In this document: positions 7,036 through 17,807 of the stretch, piece after piece
Numbering within the stretch: the first letter of the stretch is position 1
How the letters are laid out: every line of letters starts with the position of its first letter
DNA from: JAGXOF01 sp046545575
Lineage (GTDB): Bacteria > Chloroflexota > Dehalococcoidia > SZUA-161 > SpSt-899
DNA: 64,000 bases
NCBI GenBank assembly: GCA_046545575.1
Contig: JBKGZM010000003.1
Location: 1 to 64,000, forward strand
Direction: 5' to 3'
The notes under the pieces: model-generated
Database searches by the model: none
What the model saw: only the letters and a program-made list of their open reading frames with translations
Told to the model about the DNA's origin: nothing
Translations under genes and position numbers: made by a program

Positions 7036-8265
7036 ATGATTAAGCGATTCTCGTTGTACGGTTTTCTGAAAAATCAGCGGTACTTTGAGCCATTTATCAT
7101 CCTGTTCTTCCTGGCCAATGGACTTTCCTTTACGCAAATAGGCTTCCTCGTCGGCTTCCGCGAGATGGCCATCAATCTCATGGAAATACCCAGCGGGGCG
7201 GTAGCGGACCTGTTTGGGCGGCGGCGTTGTATGATCCTGTCTTTTGTCTCCTATATCACCTCATTTACAATCTTTGGCTTTAGCCATGAGTACTGGCAGT
7301 TTTTTGTGGCCATGTTCTTTTTCTCCATTGGCGAGGCTTTTCGCACCGGCACACACAAGTCCATAATATTCACCTGGCTCCGCCTCGAGGGCCGCTCAGA
7401 TGAGAAAACCAGGGTCTACGGCTACACACGATCATGGTCAAACATAGGTTCAGCGGTATCGGTCATCCTGGCCGCGGTTTTCGTCTTACTGACCAAAAAT
7501 TACGCTTATGTCTTCTTCTTTGCCATTCTCCCCTACCTGGCAGGGCTCATAAACTTTATAACCTATCCCAAAGAGTTAGAAGGAGAGCCAGAGCTGGGAA
7601 CAAGTCTCCGAAATATCCTGCGGCATCTGTGGGAGTGTCTTAAAGATTCTCTGTCTATCCAACGTTTACGCCGACTGATCGCGGAATCGATGGGGTTTGA
7701 GGGCGTTTACAAGGCGGTAGAAAGCTACCTTCAGCCGGTGATCAAAAGTCTGGCGCTCATGCTGCCTTTTCTTACTGGTCTGGGAGATGTACAGCGCAGC
7801 GCCATACTGGTAGGAGCTATATATTTTGCAGTACACCTTGCCTCCGGGTATGCCAGCCGCAACTCGTACCGTGTAACCGAGCGCCTTGGAGGAGAGGAAA
7901 AGGGCAGCCGTTTTCTCTGGAAAATGATTCTAATTCTGTACCTGGGACTGGTCCCCCTGCTGTTTTTTGAATATTACCATGCAGCTATACTAGGATTTAT
8001 AGTCCTTGCTCTGGTCCAGAACTTCTGGAGGCCTGTACAGATCAGCCGTTTCGACGCCTATGCTACCGAGACGCAGGGGGCCACGATTCTGTCCATCGAG
8101 AGCCAGGCGAAATCTGTATCGACCATGATACTGGCACCGATCATGGGAGCGATGGTGGACCTGGTCAGGGATTACAATATCGGCGGGGACTTCTGGCCGG
8201 TGGCTACAATGGCAGTGATTATCACATTACTGGTCCTGGTCATGCCATTGAGGCGAGACAAATAG
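7036..8265 (+). CDS. Major facilitator superfamily transporter
   Basis: A 409-residue MFS permease with about twelve membrane helices. The cytoplasmic loop after helix 2 carries the MFS signature variant GAVADLFGRRRCM, and the fold begins directly with SLYGFLKNQRYFEPFIILFFLANGLSFTQIG. The second half resembles MFS proteins of the YxiO/Bcr type only loosely, so no substrate is assigned. The ATG at 7036 has GGAG just one base away, too close to act as a normal ribosome site, and no other start fits; a weak promoter with TTGAAG and TAAGAT lies immediately upstream. It is divergent from marR and monocistronic. Confidence 0.87.
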   Translation: MIKRFSLYGFLKNQRYFEPFIILFFLANGLSFTQIGFLVGFREMAINLMEIPSGAVADLFGRRRCMILSFVSYITSFTIFGFSHEYWQFFVAMFFFSIGEAFRTGTHKSIIFTWLRLEGRSDEKTRVYGYTRSWSNIGSAVSVILAAVFVLLTKNYAYVFFFAILPYLAGLINFITYPKELEGEPELGTSLRNILRHLWECLKDSLSIQRLRRLIAESMGFEGVYKAVESYLQPVIKSLALMLPFLTGLGDVQRSAILVGAIYFAVHLASGYASRNSYRVTERLGGEEKGSRFLWKMILILYLGLVPLLFFEYYHAAILGFIVLALVQNFWRPVQISRFDAYATETQGATILSIESQAKSVSTMILAPIMGAMVDLVRDYNIGGDFWPVATMAVIITLLVLVMPLRRDK

Positions 8266-8355
8266 CGAGTCAGCACAGATAGGGCATTGCCCGTAATATC
8301 GGCCGGGATTTGACAGACCTGGAGAGTTTATAAGTTAGCATCTTCAAACTCAAGT

Positions 8356-8384
8356 TTGTCAGCCTCTCATGATTTCGTTATAAT
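8356..8384 (+). promoter_or_regulatory. Promoter of the coaX-coaBC operon
   Basis: TTGTCA (8356-8361) and the consensus TATAAT (8379-8384) are separated by exactly 17 bases and lie 32 bases before the coaX start codon. From the end of the MFS gene at 8265 to this point nothing else is visible. Confidence 0.75.
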
Positions 8385-8416
8385 GATTCTAACGGCGAAA
8401 AGGTGCGACTTAAGGT

Positions 8417-9199
8417 ATGTTGCTGGTTGTTGATATCGGGAATACAACGGCGGACATCGGCATTTTTAACGATGGCGACCTTTATGTCAAGTGGAATATC
8501 GCCACTGATGTCCATAAATCACCCGACGAATATGCGGTGATACTCCTCAACTTGATCGAGCGTGCTGGTATAAACTTGCAGGACATCGAGCATGTAGTAA
8601 TTTGCTGCGTGGCTCCACCACTGGAATATGTTTTCAGCGAGCTGTGCAAGCGGTATCTCAATATCTCTCCTTTAATAGTTGAACCGGGGGTTAGAACGGG
8701 GATTAACATCCGTATTGATAGCCCGCGTGAGGTCGGGCCAGACCGCATTGTCAATGCAGTGGCAGGACATCACCTTTATGGCGGACCTTTAATCGTTATC
8801 GACCTCGGGACCGCCACCACCTTTGATATAATCTCCGAGAGAGGCGACTACCTGGGCGGTGCTATCGCTCCGGGGATAAAGACAGCAGCGGAATCGCTTT
8901 TTGAACGAACGGCGAAGCTCCCCCGTGTAGAGCTAGTTCGTCCCAAGAACGTCATCGGCCGCGATACGGTTTCTGCAATGCAATCGGGTTTCGTGTTTGG
9001 ATATGTCGGACTTATTGAGGGGCTTATTTATCGGATTCAGCAGGAGCTCGGCGGCAAGAAATGCCGGGTCATTGCCACCGGTGGCTATGCCGACCTCCTG
9101 GCCAGAGAGACAAGCGTCATTGACACGGTATTTCCTCATCTTAGCCTGACAGGGCTTCGACTCATCCATGAACTAAACGCAGGAAGAAAAAATGGTTGA
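8417..9199 (+). CDS. coaX: Type III pantothenate kinase (CoaX)
   Basis: A 260-residue ASKHA-fold kinase, normal for CoaX, which phosphorylates pantothenate in the first step of CoA synthesis and is not feedback-inhibited by CoA. Visible are the phosphate-1 motif DIGNTTADIG at residues 5-14, the substrate motif PREVGPDRIVNA and the phosphate-2 motif DLGTATTFD, then GGAIAPGI. The family usually needs K+ or NH4+. A clear promoter lies at 8356-8384. It overlaps coaBC by eight bases, so two consecutive parts of CoA synthesis are co-expressed. Confidence 0.96.
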   Translation: MLLVVDIGNTTADIGIFNDGDLYVKWNIATDVHKSPDEYAVILLNLIERAGINLQDIEHVVICCVAPPLEYVFSELCKRYLNISPLIVEPGVRTGINIRIDSPREVGPDRIVNAVAGHHLYGGPLIVIDLGTATTFDIISERGDYLGGAIAPGIKTAAESLFERTAKLPRVELVRPKNVIGRDTVSAMQSGFVFGYVGLIEGLIYRIQQELGGKKCRVIATGGYADLLARETSVIDTVFPHLSLTGLRLIHELNAGRKNG

Positions 9200-10365
9200 A
9201 GGCAAGAAAGCTGTTCTGGCAGTAACGGGGAGCATTTCGGTCTACAAGATCGTCGATCTTGCCAGCAAGCTTGTCCAAGCGGGAATAGAGGTGGATGTGG
9301 CAATGACCGAATCGGCTACCAGGTTTGTGGCTCCCATCTCTTTTCGCGCCGTTACTCACAGGCCGGTTCATACGGATATGTGGGCCCCGGTCACGGATTT
9401 TGACATCGAACATGTTGCACTTGGGGAAAGGGGGGATGTGGTGGTGGTGGCACCGGCTACCGCAAATACCATCGCCAAGATAGCGATGGGAATCGCTGAT
9501 AACCTGGTAACCTGCACTGTGTTATCCACACAGTCACCGGTACTGATCGCTCCGGCGATGGACGTGGGTATGTACCTCGACCAGGCTACGCAGGATAACC
9601 TGGAGAAGCTCAGGCAGCGAGGTTATATAGTTGTCGGCCCCGCCAGTGGTAGACTCGCCTCGGGATTGGAAGGCTCAGGAAGACTTGTTGAGGTGGCTGA
9701 GCTTCAGACAGCGATATACAAAGTTCTAGGCAGGTCCGGCGACCTAGCTGGCAAACACGTAGTAGTTACCGCAGGAGGAACCCGGGAGCCAATTGACACC
9801 GTCCGCTACATCGGCAACTACTCCTCAGGGAAGATGGGATTTGCAGTAGCAGAGGCCGCAAGGAACCGGGGAGCATCGGTTTCCCTTATCACAGGCCCGG
9901 CTGATATTTCCCCACCGCTCGGGGTCATGGTGACAAGGATACAAACAGCAGCACAGATGAGAGACGCTGTGATGGACAATACCCCCAAAGCCGATGCCCT
10001 GATCATGGCTGCTGCGGTGGCCGATTACCGGCCGGAGAGTTCAGCTGAGGCAAAGATCAAACGCAAAGCTGAAGGACTGAGCCTTCAGCTTGTGCCCACC
10101 GCGGATATTATAAACGAGGTTCAGGGAAGCCTGATCAAAGTGGGATTTGCCGCGGAGAGCGAGGATTTGGTCAAAAACGCCCAGGGTAAATTAGAATCTA
10201 AGCGACTCGACCTCATTGTCGCCAATGATATCACCGCCTCCGGAAGTGGATTCGGCAGCGACACCAACAAGGTTACCATTATAAATCGCGCTGGTGAAAC
10301 CGAGGACTTACCTCTGATGAGCAAGTTCGAGGTGGCTAACAGGATTCTCGACAGGGTGGCCGAAC

Positions 10366-10376
<11 letters not shown>
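9192..10376 (+). CDS. coaBC: Bifunctional phosphopantothenoylcysteine decarboxylase / phosphopantothenate-cysteine ligase (CoaBC)
   Basis: A 394-residue two-domain enzyme. The N-terminal CoaC half (about 1-180) is an FMN flavoprotein that decarboxylates phosphopantothenoylcysteine; the C-terminal CoaB half (about 185-394) is the CTP-dependent ligase, with [25 protein letters not shown] and the AAVADYRP motif. The CoaC half is atypical: the usual PxMN motif reads PAMD, and the flap motif usually written LACGxxGxGRM reads [11 protein letters not shown], so the two residues best known as catalytic (Asn and Cys) appear as Asp and Ser. The rest of the CoaC fold, including the His in AVTHRPV, is intact. 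Its stop overlaps the uvrB stop from the opposite strand by 11 bases. Confidence 0.95.
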
Positions 10377-12360
<1,984 letters not shown>

Positions 12361-12433
12361 TATTTCGTATCCTTGCTGGAACACTCTTCCAGTTTCAATT
12401 GTATCGCAAGCCATCACGGGGAACAAACTGGCC

Positions 12434-13930
12434 TCACGCACAATGGAAATACATACTTACCAGCTTCCGCACCTCATCTTCCTTGTCGTAATACCCTGGC
12501 CCTACATCCCTATCGCCGAAGCTCTTGATCTGGTTCGCCACGTCATCTACCAGTTCAGGGGGAAACACGTTATCCCTTTCATATGTTTCCCGTTGTTCCA
12601 AAAGGGACTCGGCCGATTCCCAGCAAGAGGCAGGTAAATGAGCGAATCCACCTCCTCGAGATTCATCAGGAGAAGTGCCGGCATTTACGTAGAGCTTGTC
12701 AGCTACCTCCAACGCGTCCTTCATTTCGAGTCCATGTCTGGCAGCCACTGCCATTCCGGCGAGGAGAAAATGAATGTTGGCACTCCCATCGGGGCTGCGA
12801 AGTTCGACCGTCTGGTCAGCGCCCGCTGTCGGTGATTCCTCAGTTTCCTGCGGATTGGCATTCTTTGCCATATCCCCGGCATTTAACCATCCTAACGGAA
12901 CCCTCACCAGTGCCGACCGGTTTCTGTCGCCCCAATATACTGTTGCCGGTGCTTCCTTCTTGGCGTTTATTCTCGCAAATGAGAGGGGAATAGGATTGCC
13001 AAAGGCCGTCAAGGAACGAGCGAGATCCAGATATCCAGCGATAACCTTCCTTGCCACATCGCTCAGGCCGTTTTTGTCGACCAGCAGGTTTTCACCGTTT
13101 TGCATCAACCTGGAATGGATATGGAGCCCGCTTCCCGCATGCCCGACGGAGATCATGGGGGCAAATGTGATATTAACACCTCGCTTGTAGGCCAGCGTTC
13201 TCAGAATCCACCGTGCAAGGACAATCTGGTCCGCTGCATCCTCTATATCCCTGGGAATGAACTCGATCTCGTTCTGCTCCATGTCCTGTGCTTCTCTGGA
13301 AACGAATCCCGCCTCGGAATGACCGTATTTTATTATCCCACCAGCTTGAGCTATTGCTTGCATCGCCTCGCATCTGAGGTCCTCTTGTTTGGCAAAGGGG
13401 GAAGATTCCTCATAGCCCTTCTCTCCTGCAACCGGGTAAAGGGGATCTTTATCATACACGATGTAGTATTCCAACTCTCCCATAGCCTGGAGACTGAACC
13501 CGGTGGCGCTCTTCAGTGTCTCATGCGCTCTCCGGAGCACATTCTCAGGGGAACTCTTCAGCGGCTCTCCACCGGCTGTATAGTACGAACAGAGGAAATC
13601 CACCGTTGGGACAGCGGAGAACGGATTTACATAGGCGGTCCTGTAACGGGGAATGATATAGAGATCACTTGAGTCTGAGTGGACATAGGAGAACAGATTG
13701 GAGCCATCCACCCTCTCTCCCGCGGAAAGCAACCTGTCCAGTTGATTCTTGCTGTTGACAACGAAGTTGAGCGTCTTCAGCCGACCGTCCCCTCCCAAAT
13801 GACGAAAGTTGACCGCCTGAATGTTGTTCTCCTCTATGAACCTGATAAGGTCTCTTCTGGTGAATTCCTCAGGAGATTTATCCAGGTACCTGACTATCTT
13901 GTGCGGATTCATTTCTCGCTCATTGTTCAT
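12434..13930 (-). CDS. glnA: Glutamine synthetase (type I-like)
   Basis: A 498-residue glutamine synthetase that makes glutamine from glutamate, ammonia and ATP. The N-terminal beta-grasp domain covers about residues 15-110; the catalytic domain has GELEYYI (metal ligands), NEIEF, the ATP-site [10 protein letters not shown] and NRSALVRVP with the substrate arginines. It is longer than the 440-470 residue GSI-alpha enzymes. The adenylylation-loop tyrosine typical of GSI-beta is not evident to me. The start has GAGG six bases upstream. There is a fair promoter at 13961-13989. Regulation by PII or GlnR cannot be read from this sequence. Confidence 0.93.
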   Translation of the reverse strand: MNNEREMNPHKIVRYLDKSPEEFTRRDLIRFIEENNIQAVNFRHLGGDGRLKTLNFVVNSKNQLDRLLSAGERVDGSNLFSYVHSDSSDLYIIPRYRTAYVNPFSAVPTVDFLCSYYTAGGEPLKSSPENVLRRAHETLKSATGFSLQAMGELEYYIVYDKDPLYPVAGEKGYEESSPFAKQEDLRCEAMQAIAQAGGIIKYGHSEAGFVSREAQDMEQNEIEFIPRDIEDAADQIVLARWILRTLAYKRGVNITFAPMISVGHAGSGLHIHSRLMQNGENLLVDKNGLSDVARKVIAGYLDLARSLTAFGNPIPLSFARINAKKEAPATVYWGDRNRSALVRVPLGWLNAGDMAKNANPQETEESPTAGADQTVELRSPDGSANIHFLLAGMAVAARHGLEMKDALEVADKLYVNAGTSPDESRGGGFAHLPASCWESAESLLEQRETYERDNVFPPELVDDVANQIKSFGDRDVGPGYYDKEDEVRKLVSMYFHCA

Positions 13931-13960
13931 CCTTCACCTCATTAGTTAATAACTTAACAG

Positions 13961-13989
13961 ATTCTACCATTGATCGTTTCTATATTGAA
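13961..13989 (-). promoter_or_regulatory. Candidate promoter of glnA
   Basis: A good -10 box TAGAAT (13961-13966) has TTCAAT (13984-13989) 17 bases upstream on the minus strand. The -35 match is weak, so the strength or need for an activator is open. Confidence 0.45.
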
Positions 13990-14012
13990 GGGAAGTCTAT
14001 TTAAACCCCCTA

Positions 14013-14037
14013 AATCCCCTTTTAGTAAAGGGGGATT
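14013..14037. repeat. Short inverted repeat AATCCCC...GGGGGATT
   Basis: AATCCCCTTTTAGTAAAGGGGGATT forms a hairpin with an eight-base arm, preceded by CCCCCTA. A truncated relative, TTTAATCCCCCTCTAGTAAAGG, lies at 892-913, so this is an interspersed repeat and probably not a dedicated terminator. Between here and 14195 I see nothing else. Confidence 0.55.
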
Positions 14038-14194
14038 AAAATCGTAGGGACAGGTTCTTACTAATGGGTACGTAAGTAAGTGAACTTGTAAACTGCCGGA
14101 AGTCGTGGACACAAGCGTCAGAAAACGGGATACGAGTCCAGCTACTTATAACCTCATTAGTAAAACTGTCCGATCGGGTGGGTACAGATGCTGA

Positions 14195-14231
14195 ATGAGA
14201 TTAGTCGCACTGCCGGAGGCGGACAATGACA
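14195..14231. repeat. Degraded copy of the TGTCATTGCGAG repeat
   Basis: Read on the minus strand, TGTCATTGTCCGCCTCCGGCAG followed by AATCTCAT matches the plan of the element at 723-799: TGTCATTG end, CCGCC/GGCGG-type core and AATCTCAT inner arm, with small deletions. It lies just downstream of dctM. Confidence 0.45.
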
Positions 14232-14243
14232 CATTAATGGCAT

Positions 14244-15554
14244 TTAATATGCAGCAAGTCCGGGTAAAAAGGTGGCGATTTGAGGGAATGCAATCAGGAT
14301 AGCAACGCATACTATCAGTGCCGCCAGGAAAGGCAATATGCCTTTGAATATGCTTTCCAGGCGTACGTTTTCCTCGGCAACCCCTTTTATGACGTAGACA
14401 TTAATACCGACCGGTGGCGTAATTACTCCCATCTCGGTCACCAGCACGATTATCACACCGAACCATATGGGATTGAATCCCAGCGCCTCCACCAGCGGGA
14501 AAATAATGGGTATGGTAAGGGTGATGAGCGCCAGCGCATCCATGAAACATCCACCAATTAGATACATCAGCACGATGAAGGCCATGATGGCTGCGTTGGG
14601 TAAGGGAAGTCCTCCTATCCAGTCTGCCATAACAAGGGGAATTTTGGATATCGCCATGAAATGTCCAAACACAAAGGCACCCGTAACGATAACCATAACC
14701 ATACAGGATATTCGTACAGCATCCTTCACAGCGAAAACAAAGTTGTCCTTGGTAAGTGACCTCCGCACCAGCCCGATAACCAGGGCTCCTGCTGCCCCTA
14801 TCGCACCTCCCATTGTGGGACTGAACCAGCCCAGGAAAATTCCACCGATAACCAGGGCAAACAGAATCAGTGCTTCAGCAATACCGCTAAACCCGACGAG
14901 CTTCTGCTTCAGGGTCGTTCCGGCACCCGCTGCCGGGGCAAGAGATGGATTTATCCGCGTTTGAAGAAAGAGGGTAAGCATGAAGAGAACGGCAAGAAGT
15001 GCGCCCGGCAGGACTCCTGCGATGAACAACTTCCCTATCGACTCCTGTGTCAGGATGCCATAGACGATGAATACCGTACTCGGAGGAATGAGTATGCCCA
15101 GGCTTCCTGCAGCAGCCACACACCCTGTGGCCAGTGAATCAGCGTAATTATACCTCTTCATTTCGGGGAGCGTAACTCTTCCCATTGCCGCTGCCGTGGC
15201 GTTGGTCGACCCGCAAATAGCGGCAAAACCGGCACAGGCAAGGATGGTCGCCAGGCCGAGCCCTCCCCGCAAACGTCCGAACATGGCATAGGTTGCATCG
15301 TAGAGTCTACTGCCAATACCACTGGCAAAGGCGATAGAGCCCATGAGAACAAACATGGGGATCACGCTTAGCGAATAGGAAGAGAAGTTTGTCCAGAAAT
15401 CCCTGGCCAGCAAGCTAAGCCCTGCCTGCGGTGATGCCAGATACATATAGCCTGCTACCCCTATCAGGGCCATAGCAAAGCCGACGGGCATCCTGATTAA
15501 AAAGAGAAAAAGCAGAATAACAATGCCTATAATGCCTATGGTCTCGGAACTCAT
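14244..15554 (-). CDS. dctM: TRAP transporter large permease (DctM type)
   Basis: A 436-residue TRAP large membrane subunit with about twelve hydrophobic segments, the catalytic translocation component of these Na+-driven importers. Typical features are the opening IGIIGIVILLFLFLIRMPVGFAMALIG and the motif ACAGFAAICGSTNATAAAMGRVTLPEM in the middle, and GVITPPVGINVYVIKGVA near the end. It overlaps the small permease by four bases (ATGA). It is the last gene of the dctP-dctQ-dctM operon. The degraded repeat at 14195-14231 follows. Confidence 0.95.
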   Translation of the reverse strand: MSSETIGIIGIVILLFLFLIRMPVGFAMALIGVAGYMYLASPQAGLSLLARDFWTNFSSYSLSVIPMFVLMGSIAFASGIGSRLYDATYAMFGRLRGGLGLATILACAGFAAICGSTNATAAAMGRVTLPEMKRYNYADSLATGCVAAAGSLGILIPPSTVFIVYGILTQESIGKLFIAGVLPGALLAVLFMLTLFLQTRINPSLAPAAGAGTTLKQKLVGFSGIAEALILFALVIGGIFLGWFSPTMGGAIGAAGALVIGLVRRSLTKDNFVFAVKDAVRISCMVMVIVTGAFVFGHFMAISKIPLVMADWIGGLPLPNAAIMAFIVLMYLIGGCFMDALALITLTIPIIFPLVEALGFNPIWFGVIIVLVTEMGVITPPVGINVYVIKGVAEENVRLESIFKGILPFLAALIVCVAILIAFPQIATFLPGLAAY

Positions 15555-16051
15555 CGCGTTACCGCCTTAATAGCTGATCTCAGGAATTCATTAATGAGCA
15601 AAAGGCATAAGGGGATACATGCTGCTGCTATCCCATAGACAAAGGGATAAAAAGGGATCTCTGCAGTCATTGAAACCTCACCTGCTCTGTGGAGACTCTG
15701 TCCGTACTGAATGCATCTCCATATAAGTAGAGAGAAGAGAGACAAGCTGAGGAGAGAAGTGAGGCAACCGAGGATGTACTGAACTCGCTCCGGCATCCGT
15801 ACTGTAAAGAATTCTACTTCGATGTGACCTTTCATGGCCTGGGTTTGCGCTATAGCAAAGCCAGCGGTAACCGTTGCCATCAAGCTTACAACCTCTATAG
15901 CCGCTGGGACGGGCTGGCTAAATCCTTTAGACCCGATGGCATTCGCCACGGTAAGGGCCATCATGCCCACGATTGAGACACATGCTACCCAGTTAAACCA
16001 TTCGCTCAGTAGATTGCTAACCCATGTAAATTGCTCAAGCGTTTTTTGCAC
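15551..16051 (-). CDS. dctQ: TRAP transporter small permease (DctQ type)
   Basis: A 166-residue four-helix membrane protein, normal for the TRAP small subunit that supports the large permease and contacts the binding protein. The helix-loop pattern with AIGSKGFSQPVPAAIEVV and GHIEVEFF in the second and third segments is typical. It sits between dctP and dctM, with a 91-base gap upstream that contains a strong hairpin and a four-base overlap downstream. Confidence 0.92.
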   Translation of the reverse strand: MQKTLEQFTWVSNLLSEWFNWVACVSIVGMMALTVANAIGSKGFSQPVPAAIEVVSLMATVTAGFAIAQTQAMKGHIEVEFFTVRMPERVQYILGCLTSLLSLSLFSLLIWRCIQYGQSLHRAGEVSMTAEIPFYPFVYGIAAACIPLCLLLINEFLRSAIKAVTR

Positions 16052-16085
16052 TTATAGACCTCTTCCTTATAATACCTGCACTAGA

Positions 16086-16114
16086 GGTGCCGACTGCACC
16101 AGGCAGCCGGCACC
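16086..16114 (-). other. Intercistronic hairpin between dctP and dctQ
   Basis: GGTGCCGGCTGC and GCAGTCGGCACC pair over 12 positions (one G-U) around a five-base loop on the transcribed strand. No run of U follows, so it is more likely to protect the dctP message from 3' decay, or to attenuate partly, than to terminate fully. Such a hairpin after the binding-protein gene fits the need for far more DctP than membrane subunit. Confidence 0.6.
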
Positions 16115-16142
16115 CCAGTTCCCTTACTCCATACTATCGCTG

Positions 16143-17264
16143 CTATTCAGCTTGTGCCAGTACTTCCTCGAGATAGGTCAGGCACTCATCCGCTGTTGGG
16201 GCCTGATCAGAATAGTAACCGATTCTCTCCTCTACATAGTCGACAGCTTCCTGGCCAGGCAAACCCTCAGCGCTCGTTTCATCTATGTAGTTATCGATAA
16301 GCGGGTTTACAGCGTCAACCCAACGCGCGGTTTCATCGGCTGAAAGATCGATTACCTCTCTGCCTTCCCCAAGACTCTTGAAGTAATCTATCCCCATCTT
16401 ATCGTATCCTGACCATACCTTACCATGCTTGGGTACCCACTCCTCGCTGACCTCGGTGAATACATCTTTAACGTCCTGTGGCAATGAGGCCCATTTATCA
16501 TTGTTCATCGTCACGATCATATTAGCGGTGTAGCCAACCTCCCTGCAGTCAGTGACGTATTTCACCACCTCAGCTTGGTTCCAGCCCTTGAGAACCTCTC
16601 TGGGGGTATAACTTCCGTCCACAACCTTCTTGGACATCAGTTCGTAGGCCTCTCCCTGACCTGCTGCATAGGCCTCAGCGCCCAGAGCCTTTACGACCTT
16701 TGCTCCCATAGAAGTGCCCCGTATCTGCATACCCTGGATCTCCTCAAGCTTGCGGACCGGCTTTTCGACAGTGAACAGTACACCCGGGCCATGGGCATGG
16801 AAATATAACGGATGGGTATCGCTGAACTCCTCAGGGGTAAACTCATTGTAGAAATCGCTGGCAGCTTGAGTAGCGACCCAGCCACTGGGGTACTTCAATG
16901 GCAGGTCAACAACTTGCGTCAACGGGAAACGCCCAGCAGTATACGCCAATACAGTCATTCCTACATCCGAGATACCCTCGACTACACCATCATAAACCTC
17001 GGGGCCTGCGGTAAGTGACCCGCCGGGATAGTAGGTAAATTCCACCTGGCCATTTGTCCGCTCAGTTATTTCATCACACCACGATTGACCGAGAATTGCG
17101 TTGGCATGTGTGGGAGGGAAGAAATTACTGTACGTTAGCTCGATGGTCTCAGCGGGTGTTGTCTCCGCGGGTGTTGTTTCTTCTTTCACTGGCGCACACC
17201 CTGCAAACAACGGCACTGCAATCAATGCCAGAGCAAGAACAGCTATCAATAAGATCTTACGCAT
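16143..17264 (-). CDS. dctP: TRAP transporter solute-binding lipoprotein (DctP type)
   Basis: A 373-residue periplasmic-type solute-binding protein, here a lipoprotein: the signal peptide ends in LFAGC (lipobox, Cys at about residue 22) and is followed by a linker with the repeated unit TTPAE. The mature domain starts IELTYSNFFPPTHANA, the family opening, and contains the ligand-carboxylate region with the conserved arginine (MQIRGTS). Substrate probably an organic acid; the exact one cannot be told. AAGGAGG stands five bases before the ATG. The promoter at 17354-17382 leaves a leader of about 83 bases. Confidence 0.94.
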   Translation of the reverse strand: MRKILLIAVLALALIAVPLFAGCAPVKEETTPAETTPAETIELTYSNFFPPTHANAILGQSWCDEITERTNGQVEFTYYPGGSLTAGPEVYDGVVEGISDVGMTVLAYTAGRFPLTQVVDLPLKYPSGWVATQAASDFYNEFTPEEFSDTHPLYFHAHGPGVLFTVEKPVRKLEEIQGMQIRGTSMGAKVVKALGAEAYAAGQGEAYELMSKKVVDGSYTPREVLKGWNQAEVVKYVTDCREVGYTANMIVTMNNDKWASLPQDVKDVFTEVSEEWVPKHGKVWSGYDKMGIDYFKSLGEGREVIDLSADETARWVDAVNPLIDNYIDETSAEGLPGQEAVDYVEERIGYYSDQAPTADECLTYLEEVLAQAE

Positions 17265-17353
17265 TGCTACCTCCTTTTAGATTTTGTAGTTCCACCCCTT
17301 ACTGTACTACAGTTACCTCATGCTCTCACCCCCTATCATGTTGGTTTTTACAT

Positions 17354-17382
17354 ATTCTACTCTTCATCATCTTAATTTTCAA
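17354..17382 (-). promoter_or_regulatory. Promoter of the TRAP operon
   Basis: TTGAAA (17377-17382) and TAGAAT (17354-17359) are spaced by 17 bases on the minus strand, about 90 bases before dctP. The intervening leader holds no obvious riboswitch-like fold. Confidence 0.7.
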
Positions 17383-17425
17383 GGCATAGGGTGCAGAGGT
17401 ATAGCGTAGAGAAGCTATTCACAGT

Positions 17426-17431
17426 TATAAT
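17426..17431 (+). promoter_or_regulatory. -10 box of the rnpB promoter
   Basis: A consensus TATAAT ends seven bases before the first base-paired position of RNase P helix P1 (17438), exactly where a transcript should begin. No good -35 box is seen 16-18 bases upstream. Confidence 0.6.
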
Positions 17432-17435
17432 GGAA

Positions 17436-17795
17436 TTGGCCAAGTAGACCAGGTGACCGCCCGCCGAAGGCGGGAGGAAAGTCCGAGCTCCTCCGGGCAG
17501 GGTGCTGGGTAATCCCCAGGAGAGGTAACTCTCGGAAAGTGCCACAGAAACAAAACCGGTCGCCTATGGCGGACCAAGGGTGAAAAGGTGAGGTAAGAGC
17601 TCACCGCGCTCGCCGTGAGGCGAGTGGCGGGTAAACCCCACCCGGAGCAAGGCCAAATAGGAGGGGAGAGTGCCCGGCTCGTTCGGACCCTCGGGTTGGC
17701 CGCTCGACCCCGATGGCAACATCGGGGCTAGATAGATGGTCACCATCCGCCTCTGGCGGATACAGAACTCGGCTTACAGGTCTGCTTGGCCGGCA
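17436..17795 (+). ncRNA. rnpB: RNase P RNA (class A)
   Basis: The catalytic RNA that trims the 5' leader of tRNA precursors. The universally conserved segments are all present in order: GAGGAAAGTCC (about 17475), CAGGGTGCTGGGTAA, AAGTGCCACAGAAA, AAGGGTGAAAAGGTG, GGTAAGAGCTCACCGCG, GGTAAACCCCACCCGGAGCAAGG, AAATAGG and ACAGAACTCGGCTTAC near the 3' end. Helix P1 is GGCCAAGTAGACC (17438-17450) pairing with 17779-17791. Three peripheral hairpins (P3 at 17460-17474, P12 at 17558-17575 and one at 17745-17761, probably P19) are CCGCC/GGCGG palindromes like the intergenic repeats. The 3' end is within 20 bases of the convergent gap stop. Ends are estimated to a few bases. Confidence 0.95.
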
Positions 17796-17807
17796 TACCA
17801 CGAACAT

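Noticed and set aside
13100..13672. A 190-codon plus-strand frame
   Set aside because: It is antisense to glutamine synthetase; high GC at third positions keeps the mirror frame open.
14013..14037. Rho-independent terminator for an upstream gene
   Set aside because: A truncated relative exists at 892-913 away from any gene end, and no U-run follows, so an interspersed repeat is more likely.
16086..16114. Full transcription terminator after dctP
   Set aside because: There is no U-run, and dctQ and dctM follow on the same strand without another promoter. An mRNA-stabilising hairpin fits better.
17564..17807. Two short minus-strand frames over rnpB
   Set aside because: They lie antisense to the conserved RNase P RNA core and are not protein-like.
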